Notes: generated by a model from the sequence alone, not told the origin. Positions 35,339 to 44,261 are shown, numbered from the stretch's first letter. The stretch is DNA of 64,000 nucleotides from Sphingomonas sp. (GCF_024508665.1 NZ_JANINP010000001.1:124001-188000), one strand, 5' to 3'. Numbers and translations are program-made.

Positions 35339-37048
35339 ATGGCGCTCGGACTGTCTCGCGCGAAGGTCGCTAAAACCGTGCCCGCTGACCCGGCGGCCGT
35401 CGTGTTGCGCCCCGAAGAGATCGAACGGATCGCGACATCTATTGAGCTGATCCCGGTGCCCTTGGCGCTGGTTGGCCGACCGGATGGCGACGTTGTCGTT
35501 AGCGCCGTCAATCGTGCGTTTCGTGTCGCGGGGCTGGGCAGCGTCGGAAGCGAATCCCCGTTGCTCGATGCTCTGGGCCAGCGCGTCGACGCGTTCCTGT
35601 CAGGCGAGGCGGCGCGAGAAGATTTTGCCTGGGAATTCGGCGACGCGGTCGATTGCCGTCATTTCCGCGTCACCCTGGCGCGGCGCTCGCCGGCCTCGTC
35701 TTATTGCTTCGTCACCCTGGTCGATCATACCGGCGAATTGCGGACCGCGCGCAATCTGCGCCGTGAAATGATCACCGACAGTCTGACTGGTCTGCCCAAT
35801 CGCAGTGGCTTCAGCGAATCGCTGGAAGAGCGGATCGTCGAAGGTGGCGGCGCACGTTATGCCGTATTGATCATTGATCTCGACCGGTTCAGCCGGGTCA
35901 ATGCCTGTCTGGGGTCGATGGCGGGCGACGAGTTACTCATCACGCTGGCGCGCCGCCTCAAGGGCGCGTTGCGCGCATCGGACATGCTTGCGCGCACCGG
36001 TGGCGACGAATTCGGTATCCTGCTCGCGCTCGAAGAAAGCGAAGCGGAGGCGGAACAGGTCGTGCGTCGGATCCGGGAGACGCTGGCCACCCCGTTCCGC
36101 ATGTCGGATTTCGAGATACGCGTGTCGTGCTCGATCGGTATCGCATTCGGCTCGGATGCAGTGGAGGATTCGGAGGACTTGATCCGCCACGCGCATTTTG
36201 CAGTCAAACGCTCGAAGACCTCGGGCCAGGCCGAATATTATCAGACCCAGGCGCTTGATATCGCGCGCGAGCAGTTCGGGATCGAAACCGAGCTGCGCCG
36301 CGCGATCGAGAACGGCGCGATGCGGCTCACCTATCATCCGATCTGCGACCTCGCGACCGGACGGGTCGTCGCGTTCGAATCGCTCGCGCGCTGGACTGAC
36401 GAGAACGGTCACGAATACTCGCCGGCCGATTTCATTCCGGTCGCAGAGGAATCGGGGCTGATCGTCCCGCTAGGCCGCTGGGCGATCGACGAAGCGGCGC
36501 GGACGTTACGGTCCTGGGATATTCGGGCTGGCGGCGACAGCGGCGTCCGCTTCGCGGTCAATTTGTCGGCAATCCAGTTGCAGCGAGACGACATTGCGCC
36601 AGTGGTCGAGGACGCGCTGCGGCGTAATCGGCTGGCTGGTGGCCGGTTCACGCTCGAACTTACCGAAAGCGCGCTGATCTCCGATCCGGAGCGGGTTGCC
36701 GAGACTATGCATCAGCTCAAGAGCTTGGGCGCGACCCTGGCGATGGATGATTTCGGCACGGGCTATTCGAACCTGGCCTATCTCCAGAAGCTGCCGATCG
36801 ACGTGCTCAAGATGGACCGCAGTTTCGTCACCGGAATGCTCGCCGACCGCGACAAGGTGGCGATCGTCCGCGCGATCCTCAGCCTGGCCCAGGCGCTCGG
36901 CAAGGAAACTACCGCGGAAGGGATCGAAACCAACGAGTTGGCGCAGACCTTGGCGGCCCTGGGCTGCACTTACGGTCAGGGATTCGTCTATGCCAAGCCG
37001 CTCGAAGCCGACGAGGCGTACGATTATCTCATCGCGTCCAGACTCTGA
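35339..37048 (+). CDS. GGDEF-EAL bifunctional cyclic-di-GMP protein
   Basis: This 569-residue cytoplasmic protein has an N-terminal PAS-like region (about residues 25-135), a GGDEF domain with ARTGGDEFGIL and the RASD inhibitory I-site five residues before it (about 150-310), and an EAL domain (about 320-569). EAL residues kept are FESLARW (E-S-L), FAVNLSAIQL, LELTES, DDFGTGYSNL, KMDRSFV and GQGFVYAKPL. Both diguanylate cyclase and phosphodiesterase activities appear possible. No membrane segment is seen. It may link a sensed signal to motility or biofilm, including the adhesin. The GTGCG before the ATG is a poor ribosome-binding site. Confidence 0.9.
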   Translation: MALGLSRAKVAKTVPADPAAVVLRPEEIERIATSIELIPVPLALVGRPDGDVVVSAVNRAFRVAGLGSVGSESPLLDALGQRVDAFLSGEAAREDFAWEFGDAVDCRHFRVTLARRSPASSYCFVTLVDHTGELRTARNLRREMITDSLTGLPNRSGFSESLEERIVEGGGARYAVLIIDLDRFSRVNACLGSMAGDELLITLARRLKGALRASDMLARTGGDEFGILLALEESEAEAEQVVRRIRETLATPFRMSDFEIRVSCSIGIAFGSDAVEDSEDLIRHAHFAVKRSKTSGQAEYYQTQALDIAREQFGIETELRRAIENGAMRLTYHPICDLATGRVVAFESLARWTDENGHEYSPADFIPVAEESGLIVPLGRWAIDEAARTLRSWDIRAGGDSGVRFAVNLSAIQLQRDDIAPVVEDALRRNRLAGGRFTLELTESALISDPERVAETMHQLKSLGATLAMDDFGTGYSNLAYLQKLPIDVLKMDRSFVTGMLADRDKVAIVRAILSLAQALGKETTAEGIETNELAQTLAALGCTYGQGFVYAKPLEADEAYDYLIASRL

Positions 37049-38199
37049 GCGATTTCCTCGTCAGTAATTGCCGCGACGCGCTCGGCATCGGGAAATTGCT
37101 CGGCGATCCAGCGATCTTCGATGGCCCGCAACGTCTTCGCCACGTCGGGTCCGGCCTTCAGTCCCTTCGCGACGAGCTGTCCGCCCGACATTGGCAGCCT
37201 TGGACGCGGCCAGTCGCGAATCGCGGCGGCATCGCCCCCCGACAGCAACAGCCGGTCGACCGCGAGCTCGGTGCCTAGCCGATACGCCAGCGCGTGCGGG
37301 TCGGCATCGACCGGCAGCGTCGCGCTCTCCAGCCGCTGGCGTTGCTTGTTGGACAGCTTCAGCCGCGCGCCGACGCTCGCCGCGACGGCGGGATCGGCGG
37401 GCAGCAATGCGGCCAGCCGACGGATCGGATCGGGAACGATTCCGCTATCGGCTTCTCTTCTTGCCAGATCGGCGAAACGCGTGACGTCGGCGATTTCAGG
37501 CAAGACGGGAACGAACACGCCACGCTCGATCATCAGCGCCACGACCTCTACCGCGCGGGGTGCCACGAGCAGGCGCAGTAATTCGTTGGCAATGCGCTCG
37601 CGTGACAGCGCCATCAAGTCGTTGGCGCGCTCGGTACAGGCCTGCAAGCCGTCCGGGTCGGCGATATCACCGAACCGCGCGAGGAAGCGGAAGAAGCGCA
37701 GGATACGCAGATGATCCTCGGCGATTCGGCGATAGGGGTCGCCGATGAACCGGACATGGCGCGCTTCGAGGTCGTCGATGCCGCCGAAATAGTCGTGGAT
37801 CTCGCCGGTTGCGGGATCGGCATAGAGCGCATTGATCGTGAAATCGCGCCGCGCCGCATCCTCCTGCCAATCGTCGGTAAAGGCGACTGTCGCGCGCCGG
37901 CCGTCGGTGGTGACGTCGCGCCGCAAGGTGGTGACTTCGTACACTTCGTCGCTCGACACAGCGGTGATCGTGCCGTGGTCGATCCCGGTGGGAACCGCCT
38001 TGATCCCGGCGGCTTCGAGCAATTGGATTATCGCGCGTGGGTCGTGCGGGGTGGCGAGATCGATATCGGCAGTCTCGATCCCCAACAGCGTGTCGCGCAC
38101 CGCGCCGCCGACGATCCGCGCCTTGCCGGCGCCGAGGGCGGCGACCAATCGGGCCAGACCGGGGCGGTCGCGCCAGTCCGCCGGGGGAAGAAACGTCAT
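37024..38199 (-). CDS. CCA tRNA nucleotidyltransferase
   Basis: This 391-residue class II nucleotidyltransferase adds or repairs the 3' CCA of tRNAs. It has RIVGGAVRDTLLGIETADIDLAT (DxD metal motif), RDVTTDGRRATVAF, RRDFTINALYADP and GDPYRRIAEDHLRILRFFRF, followed by helical tail regions. The ATG overlaps the NudL stop (ATGA), and its 3' end overlaps the convergent GGDEF-EAL gene by 25 nt. The chromosomally encoded tRNA-Arg already carries CCA, so repair may be its main role for that tRNA. A poly(A) polymerase function is less likely given the motif set. Confidence 0.92.
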   Translation of the reverse strand: MTFLPPADWRDRPGLARLVAALGAGKARIVGGAVRDTLLGIETADIDLATPHDPRAIIQLLEAAGIKAVPTGIDHGTITAVSSDEVYEVTTLRRDVTTDGRRATVAFTDDWQEDAARRDFTINALYADPATGEIHDYFGGIDDLEARHVRFIGDPYRRIAEDHLRILRFFRFLARFGDIADPDGLQACTERANDLMALSRERIANELLRLLVAPRAVEVVALMIERGVFVPVLPEIADVTRFADLARREADSGIVPDPIRRLAALLPADPAVAASVGARLKLSNKQRQRLESATLPVDADPHALAYRLGTELAVDRLLLSGGDAAAIRDWPRPRLPMSGGQLVAKGLKAGPDVAKTLRAIEDRWIAEQFPDAERVAAITDEEIAQSLDAMR

Positions 38200-38789
38200 A
38201 CCGCCCATCGCAGCCGACGCGACAGATTGACCAGCATCGCTGCCGTCGCTCCCCAGATGCGCCGATCGCCCCAGAGGATTTCGTAGAAATAGCGCGTCCG
38301 GCCCTGCCATTCGGCGCTGGCGCGAACCTGGTTCGCGGGGTCGAGTACGAAGGCGAGCGGGACCTCGAACACGTCGGCGACCTCGGCCTCGTTGGGGCGA
38401 TAATCGAGATCGGGCGGAATCACACCGACCACCGGAATCACTTCGAATCCGGTGACCGTCACGTAACGGTCCGCCTCGCCGACCAAGGTGACGGCGGCGC
38501 GGGGCAGGGCGATCTCCTCCTCTGCCTCGCGTAACGCCGCGTCGGCGGCGTCCGCATCGCCAGGATCGATCCGGCCACCCGGAAAGGCGACCTGGCCGGC
38601 ATGGCGGCGCAGGCTTTCGGTGCGCTGGGTCAGGATCAGACCGGGCTCGGGCCGATCGGTGACGGCAACCAGCACGGCGGCCGGCATGCGTATCCCATCG
38701 ATCGCGACGCCGGGATGATCGCCAGGGAGCAATTCGGGTTCGTGGACATGGTCGAGCGCAACGCGCAGCCGCTCGGCGAGCGTCGTCAT
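38196..38789 (-). CDS. NUDIX hydrolase, CoA pyrophosphatase (NudL-like)
   Basis: This 197-residue protein has a NUDIX box (FPGGRIDPGDADAADAALRE, then AEEEIAL) in the NudL variant, with Asp where the first Glu is usual, plus an upstream QVAFPGG as in CoA pyrophosphatases. It would split CoA or oxidised CoA to phosphopantetheine and 3',5'-ADP. Its start codon overlaps the DUF1285 stop and its stop overlaps the CCA transferase start, 4 nt each, so the three are tightly coupled. Confidence 0.88.
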   Translation of the reverse strand: MTTLAERLRVALDHVHEPELLPGDHPGVAIDGIRMPAAVLVAVTDRPEPGLILTQRTESLRRHAGQVAFPGGRIDPGDADAADAALREAEEEIALPRAAVTLVGEADRYVTVTGFEVIPVVGVIPPDLDYRPNEAEVADVFEVPLAFVLDPANQVRASAEWQGRTRYFYEILWGDRRIWGATAAMLVNLSRRLRWAV

Positions 38790-39352
38790 GCGCCGGCCTC
38801 CAGCGCAAAGAAGGCGCCGTTGCTCCACACGCCCGGCGGATCGTCGTCGCCCGACAATGCGCGTTCTGCTATATCGTAATAAACCGAGCGCGCGACCAGC
38901 GCCTCCAGCCCGCCGCGAACGTGCAGATAGGGACGTGTCCCGTCTTCGCCTTGCTCGAACCGCAGCGCGTGATCGAAATCGGCGGCGACCAGCTCGCCGG
39001 TGTTGAGGCGAAAGGCGAGCGCGGCGTCGCGGCCTTCGCCTTTGGCCTTCATTTCGACCGCGACGAACGGCGCATCCTCGACCTCGATGTCGAGTTTCTC
39101 GACCGGTGTGACCAGCACGTAACCGCCATCGGGTTCGCGGCGCAGAACGGTCGCGAACAGCCGCACCATTTCCTGCCGACCGATCGGCGAGCCCATGTGG
39201 AACCACGTCCCGTCGCGCGCGATCCGCATGTCGCTATTGCCACAATGGCCGGGATTCCATTGCTCGACCGGAGGCAGGCGCTTCTCGGCCACAAGCCGCG
39301 CGACGTCGGCGAGCGACAGGCTGGCAAGATCGGGAGGCGGGGCCATCGGCAT
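38786..39352 (-). CDS. DUF1285 domain protein
   Basis: This 188-residue protein leads the operon. It matches DUF1285 by PPVEQWNPGHCGNSDMRIARDGTWFHMGSPIGRQEMVRLFATVL (residues 27-70, given in part), LVTPVEKLDIEVEDAPFVAVEM and RPYLHVRGGLEALV. Structures of the family show a small beta-rich fold but no known function. The start MPMAPPPDL is one of two close ATGs. Overlap with nudL by 4 nt suggests a shared role in nucleotide or CoA housekeeping. Confidence 0.85.
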   Translation of the reverse strand: MPMAPPPDLASLSLADVARLVAEKRLPPVEQWNPGHCGNSDMRIARDGTWFHMGSPIGRQEMVRLFATVLRREPDGGYVLVTPVEKLDIEVEDAPFVAVEMKAKGEGRDAALAFRLNTGELVAADFDHALRFEQGEDGTRPYLHVRGGLEALVARSVYYDIAERALSGDDDPPGVWSNGAFFALEAGA

Positions 39353-39471
39353 GCAAATGACCGCTAGGGCAGGTGGTGGCGGGCCGCAACCTCGAGCGGC
39401 AGCCGTCTCATGACTCCAACCCGCTCGTAACCATATTCGAACGGGGAGCGACACTTGCCGCTCTCATAACG

Positions 39472-39984
39472 TCAGACCACGGCACCGACGCGCGGCCCCA
39501 ATTCTCCCGCGATTGCGGGTACATCCCGTCCGCGCGCGAGCAGTCGATGCGCCTCCACCGGCCCCGGCAGGCGCCATCCAGCGGTCGCCTCGGCGGAAAA
39601 TCCCCAGAAGCGGCCATAATATTCCGGGTCGCCGATCAGCATCATCGCGCCGTCGAGATCGAGTTCGAGCGCGGCGTCGAGCGCCTGGTGGACCAGTTCC
39701 TTACCCAGCCCGCCGCGCTGACGCGACGGTTCGACCGCGACCGGGCCGACCAGGACGAGCGCGTGGACGCTGCCGTCATCGCCTCGGAGCGCGATCGGCC
39801 AGCATTGAATCGTGCCGACGAGCACGCCGTCCTCGATCGCCGCGAAGCTGAGCTCGGGAATCGCATCCATGCCTTCGCGTAGACGATAGGCCGTGCGACC
39901 GTGACGGTCTCGGCCGAACGCGCGGTCCAGCAACGCCTCGACGGCGGCGGGATCGACGGCGTTGATCGGCACGAAATCGGTCAC
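39472..39984 (-). CDS. GNAT-family N-acetyltransferase
   Basis: This 170-residue protein has an acceptor-side beginning (DFVPINAVDPAAVEALLDRAFG), a beta-strand core VGTIQCWPIAL, LVLVGPVAVEPSRQRGGLGKELV with the pyrophosphate-binding RxxGxG/A-type loop, and MMLIGDPEYYGRFWGFSA near the end. It would transfer an acetyl group from acetyl-CoA to an unknown amine. The GTG at 39984 was chosen for an AGGAG about 10 nt upstream; the open frame continues upstream to 40059 but adds only a basic stretch. Confidence 0.87.
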   Translation of the reverse strand: MTDFVPINAVDPAAVEALLDRAFGRDRHGRTAYRLREGMDAIPELSFAAIEDGVLVGTIQCWPIALRGDDGSVHALVLVGPVAVEPSRQRGGLGKELVHQALDAALELDLDGAMMLIGDPEYYGRFWGFSAEATAGWRLPGPVEAHRLLARGRDVPAIAGELGPRVGAVV

Positions 39985-40147
39985 TTGGCGGAATCTCCTC
40001 GAACGCGCGGGCACCACGCCCGGGGGCGGGCGCTTTATCGGCATCCCGGCTGAATACAAGGCGAATGCTCAGGTCGCGCCACCGCAAGGGGTTGATCGCC
40101 GGCGTCGGGACGGGCAGGGGCGCGCTCCTTAGATGGGATAATGCGAC

Positions 40148-40519
40148 TTGGAAGACCGCCTGCAACTGGAAGTGCATGATGTCGAGGTAATGGTGCTGAC
40201 CGGGATCTATTCCGAGGAAACGCATCTTCCCCAGCCGTTGCGCGTCTCGATCACGGTCGATCTCGACCTGCCGGGCCGATTCGCTCCCGAATCGCCGCTC
40301 TCAATGTCTAAAAATTATCTCGATTTGAAACACGCTGCGACCAAATCGCTGCCGGAGGGCGTGCACTTCACACTGATCGAGGGCGTCGCCGACCATATCT
40401 GCGAGACATTGTTCCTGCAGGACAAGCGTGTCGCCCGCGTTGAGGTGAAGATCGTCAAGCTAGCGATTTCCGAAGGCGGCGAATCGATCGGGATTACCCT
40501 GGTTCGCCACCGCCGCTAG
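40148..40519 (+). CDS. folB: Dihydroneopterin aldolase
   Basis: This 123-residue protein of the FolB family converts dihydroneopterin to 6-hydroxymethyl-dihydropterin in folate synthesis. Visible are the N-terminal LEVHDVEVMVLTGIYSEETH with the conserved glutamate, VSITVDLDL, NYLDL and the FTLIEGVADHICETLF region, plus VEVKIVKLAI with the catalytic-type lysine. The start is a TTG with no good ribosome-binding site; an ATG at 40141 is out of frame. folK and folP are not adjacent. Confidence 0.85.
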   Translation: MEDRLQLEVHDVEVMVLTGIYSEETHLPQPLRVSITVDLDLPGRFAPESPLSMSKNYLDLKHAATKSLPEGVHFTLIEGVADHICETLFLQDKRVARVEVKIVKLAISEGGESIGITLVRHRR

Positions 40520-40590
40520 GAGCGATTTCAAGTCGATTGGAGCAATCTGTGGCTCGGAAATCGCGGCAGAAGGAATGCGAAGCGAATCCG

Positions 40591-41424
40591 TCAGGACGGA
40601 TTCGCTCCGGCACGGCAGGGACCGAGACCCTGTTTGACCAGCGCATAGTCCTGCTGGACCGCCGCGGCGTCCGCGGGGTCGAGTCCGCTCAACGTGTCGG
40701 CTGGTATTTCGACCGGCAGGCCGCACGCCAGGCGGTACCACAGGAACGTATCGCGTTGCGGCGGCGGCAAGGCGTCCTCCACCACTTCGCTCAGCGATAC
40801 CGTCCATACCGGCGCCTGATTCTGCTTGCGCTGGATGCCGAGCGAGATTGGGTGTCCGGTCGTTTTGAGGAAGATCTGCGTCTCGCCTTCGCCGGGTAGG
40901 ACGCCCGCGGCGTGGAACGCGTTGGAGATGCCGACGATCGCCGGCGGCGCCTTTGGCGACACCAGATCGGCGGCCAGTCTGCGCACCGTGGCGTCGGTCT
41001 GCGGCGACCATTGCAACTGCGCGTCCGGGGTTACCAACTGGAGCTGGTCGGGGGTATTGGCGACCGTACGCGCAAAGATAATTACGCGCATTTTCTTGAG
41101 CTTGGGCGCCCGGCCGGCGGCGTCGAGCGGCGCGTCGTAGAGATAGCCGACCTCAGGCGGCAACCCCCCCGGCGCGCGGACCAGCGCATTGATCGTGACC
41201 GTCAGGTAATAGCGAACATGACCCGGTGCGAGCCCCGCCGCCTCCGTCGGCTTGATCTTCGCAGCGTCGGTGATAGTGGCGTCCACGACCACCGGCGCCT
41301 TAGTCGCCAGATCAGCCATATCGGCATAACGGTAAACGGGCGGCGGCGGTGCAACCTTGGTAGCTGACACCGGTAGCACCGGAGCGGTGGCGGCAATGAG
41401 CAGAACGGAGAGGAAGCGGGTCAT
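40591..41424 (-). CDS. Hypothetical secreted protein
   Basis: This 277-residue product has a signal peptide (MTRFLSVLLIAATAPVLPVS), a Pro-rich linker (APPPPVY), a body with ALVRAPGGLPPEVGYLYD and RVIIFARTV, and two cysteines near the C-terminus (ACGLPVEIP and GPCRAG). It may bind ligands in the periplasm. No family is recognised. The ATG at 41424 was preferred over one 15 nt upstream for signal peptide length; neither has a clear ribosome-binding site. It is divergent from the tonB operon. Confidence 0.65.
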   Translation of the reverse strand: MTRFLSVLLIAATAPVLPVSATKVAPPPPVYRYADMADLATKAPVVVDATITDAAKIKPTEAAGLAPGHVRYYLTVTINALVRAPGGLPPEVGYLYDAPLDAAGRAPKLKKMRVIIFARTVANTPDQLQLVTPDAQLQWSPQTDATVRRLAADLVSPKAPPAIVGISNAFHAAGVLPGEGETQIFLKTTGHPISLGIQRKQNQAPVWTVSLSEVVEDALPPPQRDTFLWYRLACGLPVEIPADTLSGLDPADAAAVQQDYALVKQGLGPCRAGANPS

Positions 41425-41657
41425 GGGAACGCGTGACATGTCGAATGAGTTAGGCGATCAGAACGTTCCTTTACAGAAATAATTCTGCCATGCTGCGATT
41501 GTACGTTTGTTGCGCCCGACAAAGCGTTTGCGTCGTCGCAGACGGGGCGATAGAGACTCGCGCTCTGCCCGATCTGGCGCTAGCCGAGGGGTTCGTTGCC
41601 GAACGGTTAACGTCCGGCGATATTCGCGGGTCGGACACGAAGGAGTTGGGTTTCTGA

Positions 41658-42338
41658 ATGTCATATGCTGATCGTGATACAACCGGCAGCCGTATCGTAG
41701 CGATTATCATCGTTTCGCTGATCGTTGCGGGCTTCGGTTATGCTTTCGTGACCGGCTTGGCGGTTGATTTCGCCAAGAAGGCAGCGGAAAAATTGAATGC
41801 GTTCGACGTGGCGCCGCCGCCACCGCCGCCGCCGCCGGACAAGCCGCCGCCCCCGCCGCCGGACCAGCCGAATCTGCCGCCGCCGCCGACCCAGGTCGTG
41901 ATCCCGCCGATCACGCCGCCGGTCCCGTCGCCGGTCAACATCGCGACGACCAACGTGCCGCAGCCGCCGCCCCCGGTGACGCCGCCGGCCCCGGTCGTGC
42001 CGCCGCAGCCGCCCGCGCCGCCGGCGCCCAAGCCCGTCGCCGTAAAGGGCGGGCCGAGGGGCAATCCCGGCAGCTGGTTTACCGACGACGATTATCCTGC
42101 CGACGCCAAGCGCGCTGGCGCCTCAGGCCGCGTTTCGGTGCTGCTTAGCATCGATACTTCGGGCAAGGTTGCCGGTTGCCGCGTGACCGCATCGAGCGGC
42201 AACTCGTCGCTCGACGACGCGACTTGCCGTCTCGCGCAGCGTCGTGGCCGCTTCACCGTGCAGAAGGATACGGAAGGGAACGCGCAGCCTTACAGCTATA
42301 CGTTGCCCGGCATCCGCTGGACGCTGAAGGACGAATGA
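41658..42338 (+). CDS. tonB: TonB energy transducer
   Basis: This 226-residue protein has an N-terminal inner-membrane helix (RIVAIIIVSLIVAGFGYAFV), a proline-rich periplasm-spanning region (residues about 50-130, with PPPPPPPP blocks), and a TonB C-terminal domain ending YTLPGIRWTLKDE. Within that domain lie a conserved YPADAKRAGASGRVSVLLSI and a cysteine pair. It transmits proton-motive force from ExbBD to TonB-dependent receptors. It leads an exbB-exbD-exbD operon. AAGGAG precedes the ATG at a 12-nt distance. Confidence 0.93.
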   Translation: MSYADRDTTGSRIVAIIIVSLIVAGFGYAFVTGLAVDFAKKAAEKLNAFDVAPPPPPPPPDKPPPPPPDQPNLPPPPTQVVIPPITPPVPSPVNIATTNVPQPPPPVTPPAPVVPPQPPAPPAPKPVAVKGGPRGNPGSWFTDDDYPADAKRAGASGRVSVLLSIDTSGKVAGCRVTASSGNSSLDDATCRLAQRRGRFTVQKDTEGNAQPYSYTLPGIRWTLKDE

Positions 42339-42347
42339 TTTTTTCAC

Positions 42348-42375
42348 GCCGGCGTCCGGTAATCCGGGCGCCGGC
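42348..42375 (+). promoter_or_regulatory. Intercistronic hairpin between tonB and exbB
   Basis: A 12-bp stem (GCCGGCGTCCGG and its near-complement, one mismatch) encloses a TAAT loop. It starts 9 nt after the tonB stop and lies 42 nt before the exbB ATG. It could stabilise upstream mRNA or limit read-through and so set different TonB and ExbB amounts. Two more hairpins lie in the exbB-exbD gap. Confidence 0.5.
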
Positions 42376-42417
42376 CGGGTTATATCTTGAGACGATATTT
42401 TTAGAGGAAGCATCCGA

Positions 42418-43209
42418 ATGAGCATCTCCATCCTTAACGCCGGTGCGGCCAGTGCGGCCCAGGAACAGTTCGGCTTCTGGAACGCGCTGAACAACGGCGG
42501 CGCCATCTCCTATGCCACCGCCGGCATCCTGCTGGTCATGCTGTTCTTCACGCTCTACATTTTCTTCACCAAGGTGTTCGAGCAGCAGAAGATCATCAAC
42601 CAGGGCCGTCGCGTGCGCGCCACGTTCTGGAACTCGAACTCGCTGCGCGAAGGCGCCGCCAAGCTCGAGAAGAACTCGGCCTACAAGCAGCTGGTCGATG
42701 ACGGCCTTGCCGCGCAGGAACAGCATGCCAAGCTGACCGATCCGGTCGAGGCGCATGACTGGCTGCACGGTTCGCTGCAGCGGTCGGAAGACACGATCAA
42801 CTCGGCGCTCGGTGGCGGCCTCGCTTTCCTCGCGACGGTCGGCGCGACCGCGCCGTTCATCGGTCTGTTCGGTACCGTGGTCGGCATCTACAAGGCGCTG
42901 CTCGGCATCGCCGCCGCTGGTCAGGCCTCGATCGACAAGGTCGCGGGTCCGGTCGGTGAAGCGCTGATCATGACCGCCTTCGGTCTCGTCGTCGCGGTTC
43001 CCGCGGTGCTCGGCTACAACTTCCTGCAGCGTCGTAACAAGGCGATCCAGGAAGCGCTCAGCGCGTTCGGTAACGACGTTCTCGGCTACCTCGCGTCGAA
43101 CGGCGCGGTGAAGCCCAGCGTGTCGGTGCGCAAGGCGGCCGCTACGACGCCGGCCAAGCCGGCGACGACGACCGCCGGTCAGGCGGGTGGCGTTACCACC
43201 AAGCCGTAA
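42418..43209 (+). CDS. exbB: ExbB/TolQ-family proton channel subunit
   Basis: This 263-residue inner-membrane protein has an N-terminal helix (YATAGILLVMLFFTLYIFF), a large cytoplasmic section with DWLHGSLQRSEDTINSALGGGLA, and two C-terminal helices with ATVGATAPFIGLFGTVVGIY and GEALIMTAFGLVVAVPAVLGYN, the MotA/TolQ/ExbB core. It forms the pentameric motor with ExbD. The C-terminal tail is rich in Ala, Thr and Lys, which is unusual. RBS AGAGGAAG is before the ATG. Confidence 0.94.
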   Translation: MSISILNAGAASAAQEQFGFWNALNNGGAISYATAGILLVMLFFTLYIFFTKVFEQQKIINQGRRVRATFWNSNSLREGAAKLEKNSAYKQLVDDGLAAQEQHAKLTDPVEAHDWLHGSLQRSEDTINSALGGGLAFLATVGATAPFIGLFGTVVGIYKALLGIAAAGQASIDKVAGPVGEALIMTAFGLVVAVPAVLGYNFLQRRNKAIQEALSAFGNDVLGYLASNGAVKPSVSVRKAAATTPAKPATTTAGQAGGVTTKP

Positions 43210-43299
43210 GCACGTGGTGGCGGAACGGGCGCGGTGCCCTGTTCCGCCAGACGTTCGGGCCCTGGCCCGGACGGCACGAAGCAAGGATAGGAATGCTTA

Positions 43300-43779
43300 A
43301 TGGCTATTAGCACCGGAGGCTCCTCCGAAACGCCGATGTCGGACATCAACACGACGCCGCTCGTCGACGTCATGCTGGTGCTCCTGATCATCTTCATCAT
43401 CACGGTTCCTGTCGTGGTGCAGAATGTTAAGCTGAAGCTGCCGGAGGTTCGTTTCGACCCGACGCAGACCAAGCCGGAAAACGTGTCGCTCTCGATCGTC
43501 AAGGACGATGCCGGCCAGTGCGCCGTCTATTGGGGCCTGACTCGGATGGGGCACAAGGAATTGCTCGATAAGGCGACGGCCAAGATGAAGGCGGATATCG
43601 AGCGGCTGAAGGCGGCTGGTCCGATCGATCCCGACAAGATCCCCGAAGTGCACATCCGCGGCGACGTCGACGTCCCGTACAAGTGCATCGGCGCGGCGAT
43701 CTACACGATGCAGTCTTCGGGCTTCATCAAGGTCGGCTTCATCTCGCAACCGCCACCCCGCGACGGTTCGGCGTCCTAA
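43300..43779 (+). CDS. exbD: ExbD-family proton channel subunit, first copy
   Basis: This 159-residue protein has a short cytoplasmic start, one helix with the proton-carrying aspartate (INTTPLVDVMLVLLIIF) and a periplasmic domain (VVQNVKLKLPEVRF onward) ending in SQPPPRDGSAS. It pairs with ExbB to drive TonB. A second, distinct ExbD follows 29 nt later; both keep the essential Asp. It is longer than the second copy because of an extra insert around KDDAGQCAVYWGLTRMGHKE. Confidence 0.93.
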   Translation: MAISTGGSSETPMSDINTTPLVDVMLVLLIIFIITVPVVVQNVKLKLPEVRFDPTQTKPENVSLSIVKDDAGQCAVYWGLTRMGHKELLDKATAKMKADIERLKAAGPIDPDKIPEVHIRGDVDVPYKCIGAAIYTMQSSGFIKVGFISQPPPRDGSAS

Positions 43780-43808
43780 TCGGCCCGCTAGCTCAGGAGT
43801 TTTGAATC

Positions 43809-44237
43809 ATGGCAATGAGTGGCGGCAAGGATGATGGCTCGCCGATGATGGATATGAACATGACGCCGTTGATCGACGTCCTGCTCGTGCTCCTCATCAT
43901 GTTCATCATCACCATCCCGGTCCAAACGCACGCGGTGAAGGTCGACCTTCCGGTCAACAACCAGAACAACCCACCGCCTGTCGACGCGCAGAAGAACAAG
44001 ATCATCATCGACGCGAACGACAATGTGACCTGGAACGGCACGCCGGTGACGAGCGACGAACAACTCGACCAATATCTGCAGGCAACCCTGCAGATCCAGC
44101 CCGAACCGGAGCTGCACTTCCAGCCCATGCCGGACGCGCGCTACGAGAAGGTCGACAAGGTCCTGGCGATCATCAAGCGTTCGGGAATCAGCAAGCTTGG
44201 TTTCATCGGTAACGAGCAATACGCGAACGAATTCTGA
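43809..44237 (+). CDS. exbD2: ExbD-family proton channel subunit, second copy
   Basis: This 142-residue protein retains MNMTPLIDVLLVLLIMFIIT with the functional Asp and a periplasmic domain (VKVDLPVNNQNN, RYEKVDKVLAII). Operons with two ExbD proteins are known in Caulobacter and Xanthomonas-type systems, where the second can be needed for particular substrates. The downstream hairpin and U tract close the operon. It has a moderately strong ribosome-binding site (CAGGAG). Confidence 0.93.
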   Translation: MAMSGGKDDGSPMMDMNMTPLIDVLLVLLIMFIITIPVQTHAVKVDLPVNNQNNPPPVDAQKNKIIIDANDNVTWNGTPVTSDEQLDQYLQATLQIQPEPELHFQPMPDARYEKVDKVLAIIKRSGISKLGFIGNEQYANEF

Positions 44238-44261
44238 CGCCTTCGGGTATCGGTTTCGTCG

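Noticed and set aside
41440..41657. Fur box before tonB
   Set aside because: A short CAGAA-ATAA-TTCTG dyad is present, but it does not match a Fur or Irr consensus well enough to call.
41738..42064. Glycine-rich protein antisense to tonB
   Set aside because: The poly-Gly translation comes from the complement of the proline-rich TonB linker.
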